Shown here piece after piece: positions 1 through 12,421 of a stretch of DNA of 64,000 nt. Numbering within the stretch: position 1 is the first letter of the stretch; every line of letters begins with the position of its first letter. The notes beneath the pieces were generated by a model that made no database searches, was not told the origin of the DNA, and saw nothing but the letters and a program-made list of their open reading frames with translations. The stretch is from Typha latifolia. Its lineage: Eukaryota > Streptophyta > Magnoliopsida > Poales > Typhaceae. The translations under genes were made by a program, and so were the position numbers. The DNA lies in NCBI GenBank assembly GCA_019914945.1, contig CM034106.1, forward strand, positions 5,270,001-5,334,000, in the 5' to 3' direction.

Positions 1-281
1 GGTTTTAATTTGATAAAGAGTCTGAATAGGCAAAAGCCCCAGATCGTGCACACTAAAGCGATTGGGTGGTGGTTGTGCCTACGAGATGGAGCAGTAATTT
101 AGGGGCTGATGATAAATGAGATGGTCGGCCCTAAGAGAATAGGAGAAATGACAATTGAAGGGAGGAGATGGCCAAACTATATGGTGGAGATCGACTAAGA
201 TGAACATTTTGTGAGAGAGTTAGGATTAAGGAGAATAATTTAGTATTTATATAATCCTTAAAAAGGGCAACCCTCCACATA
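1..281. other. No recognised feature (left-edge stretch)
   Basis: No open reading frame, terminal repeat or family motif was recognised in these bases. Composition is AT-rich intergenic DNA. It ends where a partial LTR begins at 282. Confidence 0.4.
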
Positions 282-640
282 TGTTACGATTCGACTACGT
301 GAGTTAAGTCAAGCCAAGTTGAGTCTATTTATCTTTTAATTATTTTATGATGTAAGTCTTTTAGACAAGTTTAGTAATGTGAGCCATTAAAGCAAGTCAA
401 AATAAGTTATGACAGCCCTTAAGACAAATCTAGTTAAGCTAAGCCTAAATAAGTCACGACAACTTTAAGACAAGTCTAATTAAGTCATGTAAGCCTTTAA
501 AATAAGTTTTGATTCGAGTTGTGTCAACCTTTAGGGCTAGTCCTAGTGGGACTCATTGTAACTAACATCTATATATAGAGGGGTTGGGTTCCTTTGATTC
601 ATTAAGCCCAACATCTTCTGATGTGACATGTTCAGTCTCG
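282..640 (+). repeat. Partial LTR, related to the LTRs at 32000 and 35733
   Basis: The stretch opens with TGTTACGATTCGACTACG, close to the start of the LTR at 35733 (TGTTACGATCCGACCACA). It then carries the same runs of AAGTC and TAAGTCATGTAAGCC words and a CTATATATAGAGGGGTTG promoter-like TATA segment near 570-588 that is also found in the solo LTR at 32000-32530. No matching 3' end or target-site duplication is visible, so I read it as a 3'-truncated copy. The right limit is approximate. Confidence 0.55.
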
Positions 641-989
641 AATATCATCAAATTAGGTCTATATTCAACTCAACCGTATTGATTGACCATGGTGCAACCC
701 AAATAAAGCTAGCTTATCTGTTTTTTTTTTTTTTGGGCTGTCTCAAATCTAAGGGGAGATGGACTAGTGGTATATCTACTTGAACTGCCCAAGGAGTCAT
801 GGGGTCACTTAGTCGATATGACTGAGCCCATTAAGGCAAACTCAACAAACCCTGAGCTGACAAGGCTCTTGGCTAGGTGACAAGTTAGATATGATAGGAG
901 AATGGTAGTGTTGGTTAAGTGGTTGGCAAGTTGATGGAAGAAGCAACCTAAGAACTCAAGTCAAACTTAATGGACCACTTTCTCGAGTG
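641..989. other. Unassigned retroelement-like spacer
   Basis: This AT-rich stretch contains a 14-base T run at about 721-734. No coding sequence or terminal repeat was recognised. It lies between two partial LTR-like segments and may be internal retroelement sequence. Confidence 0.3.
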
Positions 990-1334
990 AACTTAGAGAA
1001 CAAATTGAGTAGATGCACATAGAAAGATATTAGGCTTAATGGATTGAGTCTATTTTATCTTATGTGATTATGTGTTAGTTGGAATCTTAGTTGCTTTGGT
1101 AATTTACTTAATTGAGTTAGTTTGCTTATTTCAATGAGTTAGAGTCCGAGTTATCTAGGGCTTGTTTAATTGGTTAAATTAAATCTTAATTAGAGTTTGG
1201 TTAGTCTCTATAAATATGTAGAGAGTGTCCCTTTTAGATTTTATGCAATTATTACATCGTTTTCCCTAATAATAGTTCTCCTTCTCTCTCCCATTTGGTT
1301 TCCTCCCAGCCACCATGACATGATCTAGACCAAT
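990..1334 (+). repeat. Partial LTR with TATA-like box, interrupted by LTR-A copy A1
   Basis: The segment near 1030-1060 (TTAGGCTTAATGGATTGAGTC) resembles the solo LTR at 32000 near 32041-32062. A TCTATAAATATGTAGAGAG promoter-like segment follows near 1206-1224. The sequence stops at 1334 where solo LTR A1 is inserted and may resume at 4470. No TSD for this older element was found. Confidence 0.35.
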
Positions 1335-4300
1335 TGTAATGCCCCCGCGCCCACACGGCATGCGCGGTGCACGTGACAGGACAGTGGGGCCGCCACGCAC
1401 ATATACACGCCTGTGGTTACATAATACATCACAAAAAAATCATACTATCAGCCACATAAACTTGTAACATATCCATATCTAAAACCACAACAACCATATT
1501 AGACAACTACATAATCTAGTAGGGCCCATATAGGCTATAATAAACTATCAAGATATAATTAAAATAACTGATACATAAGTACACTATAATCCAACCTGTA
1601 TTATACAAATTATCGTCTATACAACGGAATACAAATATCAAATAATGATACAACTCAATATCTAGATAAACGATCTTCTATACTATCTCATATCTATAGC
1701 TCACATCATCTTTGTTTTAAAGTATCTTCTCAAGATATCTCAAGTCGCTATCACGTACCATAATATCTTTGGGGGAGAGGGGGTTAGAAAAGAAATAAAG
1801 AGAGTCATGAGTAAACGACTTAGTGAATAGACATTATTCTGAATTAGTGATGCCAAACAGAGAGTAAATCATATACTGGAATAATATGAATCGAACGAAG
1901 TATATTGTCATATATGAGCATGTATATATGTATCCTTAATAACATATGTATATATAAATGAAATCAATTCACATGAATGAGCATTTTATGTCCTCAGCCA
2001 AAAATATATCTCATGATGAAATTATAATATAACATCACCCAATATAACAACATATAAAGTATAACAATCATAATCCAGTGATAATAGTCATATCAATATC
2101 GATGCATGATGCATGCCAACTACTCTATATTATATATATTAGAGTTAGATACAATTCACATATTTTTCACTATCATAGTCATTCGTCTCGACTCTGAATA
2201 TCATCCACTATGCTGGACTACGGTACCCGACCCCAAACTCGATACCCATCATGCCACAAACTCAAAGCATACCCTATCATATGCTAAGGGTATTTCTAAA
2301 GATAAATCATACCCTGTCATACACTAAGGGTATCTTAGAAGATAATCATATCCTGCCATACGCTAAAGGTATCTCAGTAAATAATCATATCCTGTCATAC
2401 GTCAAGGGTATATTAATAATAATTGTACCTTGTTATACGTTAACTGTACAACTATCAGCCATCACCATACTCTATCATATGCTAAGAATATGTCCAGTCT
2501 CAGTCTGGATCAGATACTATTCCAGCAATCACATCACATATACATATATTTTTATGATTTCTTATACATGATAGATCATATATATATATATATATCCAGT
2601 ATTACAACAGATCATGCAACTTATGAATTTGGGTGGTAAAGAAGCCAAGAGAACGATGATGCAATTCAGACTCTAACTATATATCTAACACATGCATATT
2701 CCTGCTAGTCTATCACATGCACACCCATGCCAAAAATCATCTCGACATAAAATCATAATAGTATATTCATCTCTAATCATCTCTATATATGACCAATGTA
2801 CTCACATCCTAGATCAACCTAATTAAATGCATGATAAAATATGCTTTAAATAGAGGCCAAAACATATATATACATAATTATATAATATATTTTAATTTAA
2901 AAAAGACGTCTAGGAGATAAGATTATTCACCATCTGATCAAAAGACTCAACACACGTATCTTTCACGTCCATCAATTAATCGTCGCGCATCGCTAGAAAG
3001 GCTTTGAGGTCCGGAGTCTGAAAATGTTAAAGTAGTATAAAATTAGCCGTTTATCCAATTAGAATTATTTCATATACAATACGATTATTTAATAGGTTTA
3101 GAATTCCTTTTTTTATATTTTATTAAATATCTAGATTTAATTATAGATATAATTATGGTAATATAAATATACATATAAAATACTAGTTATGAAATAAAAA
3201 TAAAACGGTTGTTCTTTTTATATAAAAGTAGTCTAAGTATATAATTATAAAATGATAATAAGAGACTTATATATAATTATAAAAATATAAGTATAGATAA
3301 AATCTAATTATAGTTAATCTTTGTGGTTCTTACTCTTTACTTTAATAATCGCTAAATACAGGTAAAATAATTATTATTCGGTCATATATAAATAATTATC
3401 AAAGTTTAGTATTTTATTTTTATACAAAATAGTATATAACAATAAAATGCTAGAAATACATTATATATATATAATGAAGGGTATATTTATAAATCTCATG
3501 ACTATAATTAATGAAGCTAAGTATTAATTTATTATATGCAAGTAATATTATATGTAAATAATATGTATATTTAGGTGTCTATAATATAATAAACTATTAA
3601 TTCTAATAATTATAATTAGCTAATAATTATATTTCCAAATATATATATATATATATATAATGTCCTATTTAAACTAATTGCATTAACTACATAAAATACT
3701 TAGTTAAAAGAAAAAAGAAAAAATGTTAAAATAAAACCCCCTATCTGCTATAGTGCTGGGCCGAGCCCAGTATTGTTGTAGCTAGGAGATAGCAACTAAT
3801 GAGGGAGGAGAAGAAGAACAAGAAGAAGAAGAAGAAGAAGAAGAAGAAGAAGAAGAAGAGAAGAAGAAGCAGAAAGGAAGGGAAATGAGGGGGTGCAGAC
3901 TTGGGTCGGCGGAGAGGGCACTAGCCGCTGGTGGCCAGCTAGCGACCAGCCTCTCGTCGGCGGCTAACCTCTCATCGGCGGCTCGGCTCCGGCGAGTCCG
4001 AGCCCAAGGGTAAGAAAGAGAGAGGGAGAGAGATGAGAAAGAGAGAGGAAGAAAAGAGGAGAGAGCTCACCTTGGTGGTGACGACGACGACGGTGGCAGT
4101 AGGCCAGCGTCGACAAGATGGGATGGGGAGAGAGAGAGAGAGTGAAAAGAGAGAGATTTAGAGGAAGAGAGAAAGGCGGTGGAGGAGGGAAAAGACGACG
4201 GCTGCGGCGGCGGTGGGGCTCACCGCAGCCAGCTGGCCAGCCTTGTTGGTCGGATTGGTTGTTGTGGGCGCTTGTGGCGCCCTCAAAGCGTGCCCACAAC

Positions 4301-4386
4301 TTGTATGGCACAAGCTCGTGCCATGCAACACTAATTTTGTTCTTTTTCTTTCTTTCTTTTTGTCTCTTTTTTTAATTTAATTTATA

Positions 4387-4450
<64 letters not shown>

Positions 4451-4469
4451 TTAGATCTGGGTTATTACA
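1335..4469 (+). mobile_element. Solo LTR, family LTR-A, copy A1 (3.1 kb)
   Basis: It begins TGTAATGCCCCCGCGCCC and ends GGGTTATTACA, the TG...CA ends expected of an LTR. The flanking 5 bases are CCAAT (1330-1334) and CCAAA (4470-4474), a 4/5 target-site duplication. No gag, pol, primer-binding site or second LTR is associated, so it is a solo LTR. Its 5' end is very GC/CpG-rich, the middle is AT-rich, and the 3' third is GC- and purine-rich with a (GAA)n run at about 3823-3870 and a (TTA)n run at about 4389-4449. Five other copies occur in the window. ORFs predicted inside are low-complexity and not credible genes. Confidence 0.8.
2267..2470 (+). repeat. Tandem dyad repeats inside LTR-A copy A1
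   Basis: Four to five consecutive units of about 45-50 bases share the pattern ATACCCT - about 11 bases - AGGGTAT, seen near 2270, 2318, 2367 and 2414. Each unit is a short inverted repeat and could form a hairpin. Other LTR-A copies keep only one or two diverged versions (for example near 6547-6572 in A2), so this looks like local expansion in A1. Confidence 0.55.
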
Positions 4470-4474
4470 CCAAA

Positions 4475-5506
4475 TTTCAGTTTGAGTCTAAATTAGCCCG
4501 AGTCAATTGGACCGACTAAGTCAGTTGAGAAGATCAAGTCAAGTCTGAGTCAAGTCATTTTCTTATTATATTTGGTTTAGTGTTTTACTCTTGAAATCGC
4601 TCATAGTTATTTGTTTTCCTCTGCATCACGGATATCCTCCCCGTACGGTTGTGGATTATGATGAATATAATGGCATCATAAGCAAATCAATCTAATCATA
4701 AAACTAATTAACTAAACATAACACGACACTTTCGTCATGGGCTTAGGTCAGTCCAACTATTGGTCTAGTCGAAATAACTATTAAGAATATTAAACCTAAT
4801 AGTTATTATAAATAATCAATTTAAATAAAATATTATTCACAATTATTACAGTTCATATCCTCTAATATTCTAAACAAATGAATTATCATTTCTTGATAAT
4901 TAAATCAATATGACCTCAATCTGATAATTAACTTTGCCTAACCCAACCCCACCTCCATCTTCATCTTCTTTGTTAGGATCACGAGGGAAAGCAAAAAAAA
5001 GAAAAGAAATGAAGACCTCCATTAATGGAGATGCCAATCCACCCAAATCTAGGAGAATGCAGCCTGGAAACCAAATAATAAGACAGAGAATGGTACTGAG
5101 AGCTATACTAGCCGAAAAAGAAGCAAGGACGGCAATGGCGGTGGCTGAAACCAAGTCACAAGGCTGACGGGAAAAATCTCACATGGCTTAGCCTCACCTA
5201 GAGGTTAGTTGGTGGGTGGAAGGTACGACCGACAATGCAACGCTGGGGAAGTTTCCAGGGTCGAAGCCAAGGTCGGACGACGATTACTAGCTGGCAAATT
5301 TGGTCGGACAAGCAACAATTAGGAAATTGCTGATATAGTATACTAAACTAGATAAAAACCAAATTAAATGCAAGGAGATTAATATCTCTAATTGGAGATT
5401 AATATTCAAATGAGATCCTAGACATGTTACAAGTATTGATGCAGTGGTTGGATAATTGCAAAGCAATCATGCTGCCTTGATGGAGTATGCCATGAATCGA
5501 TCAACC
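4475..5506. other. Spacer between LTR-A copies A1 and A2
   Basis: This stretch may contain the continuation of the older LTR interrupted by A1 (from 4470) and includes a small open frame at 4934-5167, listed separately. No terminal repeats or recognised domains were found elsewhere in it. Confidence 0.3.
4934..5167 (+). CDS. Small unrecognised ORF, possible gene fragment
   Basis: A 77-codon frame starts MPNPTPPPSSSS and has a basic middle (KAKKRKEMK). It ends in an acidic/basic helical stretch rich in A, E and K (AEKEARTAMAVAETKSQG). The composition is more protein-like than the simple-sequence frames nearby, and the C-terminal part could form a short helix. I do not recognise the family. 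With no promoter, intron or homologous context visible, it may be a fragment of a host gene or of a transposon gag, or a chance frame. Confidence 0.2.
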   Translation: MPNPTPPPSSSSLLGSRGKAKKRKEMKTSINGDANPPKSRRMQPGNQIIRQRMVLRAILAEKEARTAMAVAETKSQG

Positions 5507-5511
5507 ATATA

Positions 5512-8487
5512 TATAACGCCCCCGCCCGGCATGGGCATGTGCACGCCCACGCGCCCACACGACGCGCGGCACACGCGACAGGTCGAGTGGGGCCCGTCAC
5601 GCATAAATACTCTCTTTTGCACATATAATCATGACATCATCAAATACAACCTGCTAACCTATCCATGATCACATAATTCATCACCAGATAAATTATAGTA
5701 TTAACCGAATAAACTTGTTAACATATGAATATCCCAATCAATAATAATATATATTAAACTACTACATAATCTGGTATGACCCACATACGCCACAACAAAC
5801 CATCGAGATACAACTAAAATAACTAATACAAGAGTACACCATGATTCGACCTGTATCATACAGATCATCGTCTAATACAAAAGAGTACAAATATCAAATA
5901 TTGGTACAACTCAATTTCTATATAAACTATCATCTATAGCTTACCTCATCTTTGTTCTAAAATATCTCATCAGGGTATCTCAAGGCGGTATCACGTACCA
6001 TAATATCTGTGGAGGTTAAAACAAAGAAATAAAGAGAGTCATGAGCAAAAGGCTCAGTGAATAGACCTTACCCCAAATCAGTGATGCCAAACAGAGAGTA
6101 AATCATGTACTAGATAATATGAATCAGAAAGAGCATCATATCATGAGTAAGTATATAAATATTCCTCAATAATACATAAATGAAAAATAGATAACATGTC
6201 ATGTCATAAGTGATAAAATATATAATTCTCGACAATGTATAAATAAATCTCCATGTCATACCATCATCAGAACTCTCTCTCAACTATGCCACATGATGCA
6301 TGTCGACCACCATGCTAGGATATCAAATGCAATCGTATATGATGCTTATTGATCACTCGATAATCAGGTAACCAAATTATAATGAAATCATATGCATTTC
6401 TCAACATCACAATCATCATCGACATCTCAGTATAATATCATCATACTAGACCACTGTGCATAGTTAACACCCGGTACTTGGTCTCAACATCATGTCCGAA
6501 GGCTCAAAGCATACTCCACGATCCGCAAGAGTATCTCAAATATAATCATACCCCGCCACCCACTCGGGTATCAACATCTATCCAGATCGGGCACCCACAT
6601 AGTTGATAGAAACCTCGTGAGGATAACTCGCCACATATGCACTAGTGAACGACATGTGTCTGATTGTTTGTGCGCACAAACTCAACTGACCTCGGACATG
6701 GACCACGAGATATCGCATATCAACGACCATAATCATCACTCCAGGCACCCCTAACCCTAGCGCCTACTTGGATATTCTCATGCTTTCTATCAACTATCCT
6801 ATCAATCATATTTCATGTTTTCCTTCTAAATGCCAGATCACTTGCATATATCCAGTACGATAATGAGTCAATGCATAACAAGAATTTAGTGGAACAAGAA
6901 TTGAGAGAAAAATGATGCAATGCCGACTCCAACCATGTATCTAACACATGCACACTCATACTAGAAATTACTCCGACACAAAGTTATAACAGTATAATCA
7001 TCTCTAATAATCTCTATTTATCATCATCATATTCGTATCCAAGATCAGCATAATTCTATGCATGATAAAAATATGCTCAACTGTAATCATCTCTAGATAA
7101 AGTCATATAATCATGCTGAAGGCTAAAACATGCATGTACATAATATATAATATAACCTAATTTAAGAAAGGCGTCTAGGAGAAAAGACTACTCACACTGA
7201 TCAGAAGATGCAAACCATGTATTCCTTACATTCGCCAATCAATCGAGTAAAACTCATCGCTAGAAAGGTCTACGGAGTCTCAAATAAGGAGTTCGGGATC
7301 TGAAAATGTTTAAGTAACATAAAGTTAGTTGTTTATCTCATTATAATCCGTTCAAGTAAAATATGATGATTTATTAGATTTTAGAATTTCTACTTATTTT
7401 TATAACTAGCTAGATTTTTAATTATAAATAAAAATAAAAATATAGATAAAAACCTAATTATAATTAAATTATATCTTGATTAATTAGGGACTATATAGTC
7501 ATTACTTTATAAAATAATAAATAAATACATAAGCTAATTATTTTATTTATTACAAAATAATAATGTATAATAAATTATTAGAATTATTTAAAATGTATCT
7601 CATAAAAATATTAGTATATAAATTTGATAATTATAATTTATAAATCTATATATTAATCTAATAGAGATATAAATAAATAAATATGAGTATTACTTATATT
7701 TATACCTAATTAATCATTGATTATACAAATTATAATTAATACTAATCATATTGAAGATTATAGATTATTATTAACATAATTAATGTCTAAATAATCTATT
7801 TGCATTAATTAAGAAGGAAAAACCTAAATAAATAACATCAATAAAATAAATAAATAAATAATTAATTAATTAAAAAAAACTGCCATCAGTGCTGGGCTCG
7901 GCCTGCTATAGTGCTGGGCCAAGCCGAGCACTGTGCAGAAAAAGAAAAAGCAGAAACCGAGGAAGGAGAAGAAAAAGAAAGAAAGAAAGAAAGAAGAAGA
8001 AGAAGGAGAAGAAGAAGAAGGAGGAGGAGGAGAAGAAGAAGAATGAGGAGAAGAAGAAGAAGAAGGGAGGAGGGAAGGGAGGTGCGGACCCGGGCCGACG
8101 GGGAGGGCACCAGCAGCTGGTGTCCAGCCAGCTGTCGGCCTCTCGCCGGTGACTTGGCTCCGACGAGCCCAAGCCCAAAGAAAGAAAAAAGAGAGAGTGA
8201 GAGAGATAGTGATAAAGAGAAATAGTGATAGAGAGAGAGAAGAAAGAAGAGGACAAAGGAAGAGGCTCACCTGCGGCAGCACAACGACAGCGGCGGCAGG
8301 TTGGCGGTGGGGGGGGGGGGGGGGGGAGAGAGAGAGAGAGAGAGAGAGAGAATAAAAAGATAGAGAGAGAGGCTGTAGGGGGGAGGTTGGCGGGCTGCGA
8401 TGATGGGAGGGGGTGTGTGGCAGTGTGGCCGGCCTCGTGCCCATGTAAATAATTTTTGTTTTTATTTTTAGAGGATAGGTTGTTACA
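5512..8487 (+). mobile_element. Solo LTR, family LTR-A, copy A2 (3.0 kb)
   Basis: It begins TATAACGCCCCCGCCC (TG changed to TA) and ends GGTTGTTACA. A perfect 5-base TSD, ATATA, flanks it (5507-5511 and 8488-8492), although the word is of low complexity. The order of parts matches A1: CpG-rich 5' end, AT-rich middle, an inverted repeat containing AGTGCTGGGCTCGGC near 7888, then a purine-rich (GAA)n/(GA)n tract at about 7935-8360. It has no internal retrotransposon domain. Confidence 0.85.
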
Positions 8488-8492
8488 ATATA

Positions 8493-10200
8493 TACTTAGC
8501 GAAGTCCAAAACCACAAGGGAGACCGGTGGGGATTTCACCACCAATAGACGCACCATCGGACTAGGTACAACATCCTCATGCTAATGAACCTATTTGGCC
8601 TATTCCATTATATCTGTGATCATGATTGGCAAAGCATCGACAACCTTGATCCATTCAGAGATTACCTAGAGTGTGTTCGAGGATACCGAAGAGTAGAACA
8701 ACAATGGATAAGAGCATAAAAATACATTTAAAGACTTTATATGCTTGTCTATTTCCCATCTTAGAATATTTTATTAATTTAATTGCAAATTCTTACTAAG
8801 GTCATTATTTCAGGTTGCTAAGAAAACTAGCTTAGTCAAACCAAATAGCATAAAGTGGAACATGGAGTGACTGGATCAAGGAGTACAACTTAAATCCAAC
8901 TTGTAGATCCAAGCTCGCTAAATCAAATTAGGAAATCTCACAATTTCAAAATTTGAATTACTATGGCTGGAATTCCTAAATTATTGTTGCATACATATTT
9001 TGAAAATAGCTAGAATTTCAAGTTTTGGAAACTATTTTGAAACTGTTACACTACCTCCGTAAATATTTTATTTTTTTGTGGGTTTCTAGTTTTAATCCTT
9101 TCTAGAACCCTTATATAAAGCCATCTCGGAAGTGGGCTTGGGGACACTTTTTCTAAGCTATTTTTAATCACAAAAGATAGAAGAGAGGAAAAAATAAATA
9201 AAAAGCTTTATAGAGCTAATTCTATTGTTGGCTTCGGTGAAGGGTTGATTCTATACCTTGGTATCTTGTTTATCTCAATAAAATTTACATTTTCTATTCT
9301 CTATATTCTGAATTTAAATAATTTTTTAAGAATGTTTTCTTAGATAATTTATTAATTCGATACCAGAATTGCTTCTTTCTTAGCTCTATCGAAAGATATC
9401 TCGAATTAGAATTTTGGTCATCATGTTATAATCTATGCTTTGAATACCACCGTAGCTATGATATATTTGGATCAAATCCATTAGAGATAATCATGTTTGC
9501 AATTGGTTTAGATGATTCCCTGACCCGTAGTCACTTTTCGCATTGATATTTTGTTTGTTTTATCTTAACTAGTAAATACTTTCAATGTACCCAAGTTACT
9601 AAGTAAGTTACCATGCCGTTAGCATCTTTTATGTATTTATCACTAAGTAGAGAAGTATTTAATACTTTTTATACATATTTGAACATGTTTGCACTGAATT
9701 GTATCCATTTGACATCATACTAGATCTCATCAGTTAATAGTCTAAATGCGAAATTGAGTTATTTGATATCATATGCCGTATTAATTTTAAAAAATATATA
9801 TAACCATTAAATATTTTAGAGAAGTATTATGCTAAAAAATATTTCATGGCAAATGAAACTAAATTATATTTATCTAGTACATTTTGGAAAATTAGTTACA
9901 TATTGGGCTCCTAAATTGGGCAACTCCAATTATCATTTTTTAGCCTCAATTATAAAAAGCAGTGTGATTCCTAGCCATGTTTTTATTCATATATTATTTA
10001 GATCAGTGTAAATGTATGATGATGATGCAATGACTCTAAAAGTTGTAAAGTAATAAAATAATACTAATCACCTAAAATCACCAAAGCATTTGTCTTGCGC
10101 CTAGATCAAACAAAAATGATGAAAATGGTGAAAAAGAAGAGAATAAAATAAGATAACAAGAATTGAACATATGTTAGGGTTAAATATAATAAAAGACTAG
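8493..10200. other. Unassigned AT-rich DNA with LTR-like promoter segment
   Basis: The left part (8493-8720) translates in places to plausible protein on the + strand (a frame including NLDPFRDYLECVRGYRRVEQQ) but is interrupted by stops, and I could not assign it. A CCTTATATAAAGCCATCTC segment near 9108-9126 looks like a retroelement or gene TATA region. The stretch 9587-9660 matches a piece of the ULP1 gene near 20073-20143 (see that entry). No borders, TSDs or intact ORFs were found. Confidence 0.3.
9587..9660 (-). pseudogene. Fragment related to the ULP1-like protease gene of the large MULE
   Basis: On the - strand the stretch reads TSLLSDKYIKDANGMVTY, closely similar to TSLSSDKYTKEANSMITY encoded at about 20080-20135 in the MULE-borne ULP1 gene. 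The DNA match covers roughly 75 bases and fades on both sides. It suggests a second broken relative of the same transposon family, but it is short. Confidence 0.45.
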
Positions 10201-11080
10201 AAAATATAATATATTATTGTCAACTAGAAAATATGTAGGATTAAATATAATAAAAGACTAATATAAATAAACTAATATTTTAATGCATTATATATGTATT
10301 AGCACACTATACATAGGTACATTCCCACCATAATAATATATGCTGGTAGATAGCTAAAGCATGGTAATGATTGATATTGCTTGCCAATATATGATTTATT
10401 ACATATGTATCAGCACATAAACATAGGTATACTCCACCATAGTAATGGGCATTAGTAGATAGGTAAAGCATGCAAATATTGATATTGCTTGTTAAAATAT
10501 AATGCATTACATATGTATTAGCACATAATGCATAGGTATGCTCCCACCATAGTAATAAACACTAGTAGATAAGTAAAGCATGATAATGATTGATATTGCT
10601 TGCAAAAAAGTAATACATTACATACGTATCAATACACAATGCATAGGTATGCTCCTAACATAGTAATATATGATGGTAAATAAGTAAAATATATTAATAA
10701 TTAATATTGCTTGCTAAAAGATAATGCATTACATATGTACTGGCACACAATACATATGTATGCTCACACTATAGTACATGCTGGTAGGTGCGTAGAGCAT
10801 GATAATGCAATATTTCATGCATGTATTGCATACTTATAATATTATAAGTTTCTCTCCCTCTATCCTATCAATCTATTTTAAATCAAATTGAAGGTTATTA
10901 TAGTAATTTTTTCCATCATTTCATTCACTTTATATCACATCAAAAATAATTATTACACTCCTATTTCATAATACAGGTAAATATAGGAATAACTATTCCT
11001 AGAATATAATCATTATTTTAGGAATAACAAATTAGGTTTTGCTATTGCTATTCATCCCTATTTTAGATGTGAATAGGGCC
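10200..11080 (+). mobile_element. 5'-truncated PIF/Harbinger-like non-autonomous element (copy H1)
   Basis: From about 10200 to 11080 the sequence parallels copy H2 (52198-53897): an AT-rich lead-in with AAAATATGTAGGATTAAAT, a ~110 base tandem array, then a shared 3' segment ending TAGATGTGAATAGGGCC followed by TTA. H2 ends TAGATGTGAACATGGCC and TTA. The 5' terminus and about 1 kb of the left part are absent. The element abuts recognisable Athila-like RNase H sequence at 11084, so it had inserted into that retrotransposon. Confidence 0.65.
10284..10830 (+). repeat. Tandem array, 5 units of about 110 bp, in Harbinger copy H1
   Basis: Units begin near 10284, 10395, 10504, 10615 and 10726. Each carries the order CATTACATATGTATTAGCAC, CATAGGTA, TAGTAATA, GTAGATA, TAAAGCATG and TTGATATTGCTTG. 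The same array with the same unit length occurs in copy H2 at about 53098-53640, so it belongs to the element. Confidence 0.8.
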
Positions 11081-11083
11081 TTA

Positions 11084-11255
11084 CGCTAAATTGAGACTCT
11101 TACGCTGGGCTTACTTTTACAAGAATATCATCTCACTACCAAGGATAAGAAGGGAACAGAAAATGTGGTAGCAAATGGTCTAAAACACTCATTCCTCTTA
11201 ATGATACTTTTCTAGATGAATCCTTATTTAGTACAGAAAAAGTGACATAGTATGC
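11084..11255 (+). pseudogene. Athila/Tat-like Ty3/gypsy pol fragment: end of RNase H
   Basis: Allowing one frameshift near 11107, the + strand encodes LRLLRWALLLQEYHL, then KDKKGTENVVANGL and a following linker with LNDTFLDESLFS. This is the C-terminal end of the reverse transcriptase-RNase H region of plant Ty3/gypsy elements of the Athila/Tat kind, where the usual form is RW-LLLQEF and KDKKGTENVVADHLSR. It is cut at 11264 by the large MULE and the same polyprotein continues at 28203. The upstream RT is missing, lost at the Harbinger boundary. Confidence 0.75.
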
Positions 11256-12421
11256 TAATATAGCGAGCAATTTGCACCAAAAAGTTCATAAATTATCAAA
11301 TTGGCACCAATAGGCCCCTGGTTATCCAATTGCAATTTCAAGCCTTTTTTTTTACCAATTTACCCCTAGCAAATCTCAATAAGATTGTCGTGTCCTAAAA
11401 CAGCAAAACTAATACCCGCCAAATTGTCTTATTACCTTATTTACTAATTTAGACCTAACAAACTAAGAAAAGACTGCCATGTCCTCCTCTTTAGCGTGAT
11501 TTTCCAGATACCTACTCCCCATCTTCTTCCTCCTTCCATCTTCTTCCTCTCATTCTTTTGCCATTTTCTTCCTCTCATTCTTTTTCCATCTCGTATTTTC
11601 ATCATTAACAATTCAAATACTATTTCTCATCTAAAATGTCATTTAGCAATCATAGAAGATAGTTTCTCCATTAAACATCTCTTTCATCTTGTTCACTATT
11701 CATTCTTCGGTGCAAATATCATCCTTAGCTTCTTTGCCGGACACCAAGGAGATAAGACGACAGTGAAAGATTGCATATATTTTTTATGATCTAACATATT
11801 CGTATTAACTAGATATGCATTTAAACCTTTTATAAAATCACAATGTAAATACTCCCAAAGAGTATACAAAACTTGGTAGAAATTTTAGCTAAGGTAAGCA
11901 TCAAAATCTAAATAAAGAAACTCTTACTTTTTTTACCAAGAAATAAAAAATTACTAATAAAAAAATTAACATGATATTTGTAACGCCCTCGCCCGGCACG
12001 GGCACGTGCACGCGCACGCGCCCACACGGCACGCGCGGCGCACGCGACAGGTCGGGCGGGGCCCGTCACACCCAGATACTCTCCTGTGCACATATAATCA
12101 TGACATCATCAAATAAAACCTGTTAACATATCCATGATCACATAATCCATCACCAAATACATCATGCTATCAACCAAATAAACTTGTTAACATACGAATA
12201 TCCAAATTCATAATAATATACACAAGACCACTACATAATCTGGCAGGGCCCACACAGGCCACAATAAACCATTAAGATACAACTAAACAACTGATACACG
12301 AGTGCTATAAATTCTGATATATACTATACAAATCATCATTCGATACAATAAGGCAAAAATATAACAAACAACGATACAGCTCAATGTCTGGTTAAACTAT
12401 CTTCTATACCGTCTCGCATCA

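Noticed and set aside
7866..8517. Overlapping long frames on both strands (about 190-200 codons) rich in Ser, Leu, Phe, Arg, Lys and Glu
   Set aside because: They are translations of (GAA)n, (GA)n and CGG-rich simple sequence at the 3' end of LTR-A copy A2; open in several frames at once and with no domain.
10284..10830. Regular array resembling a CRISPR
   Set aside because: Units are contiguous ~110 base tandem copies without alternating unique spacers, inside a plant transposon.
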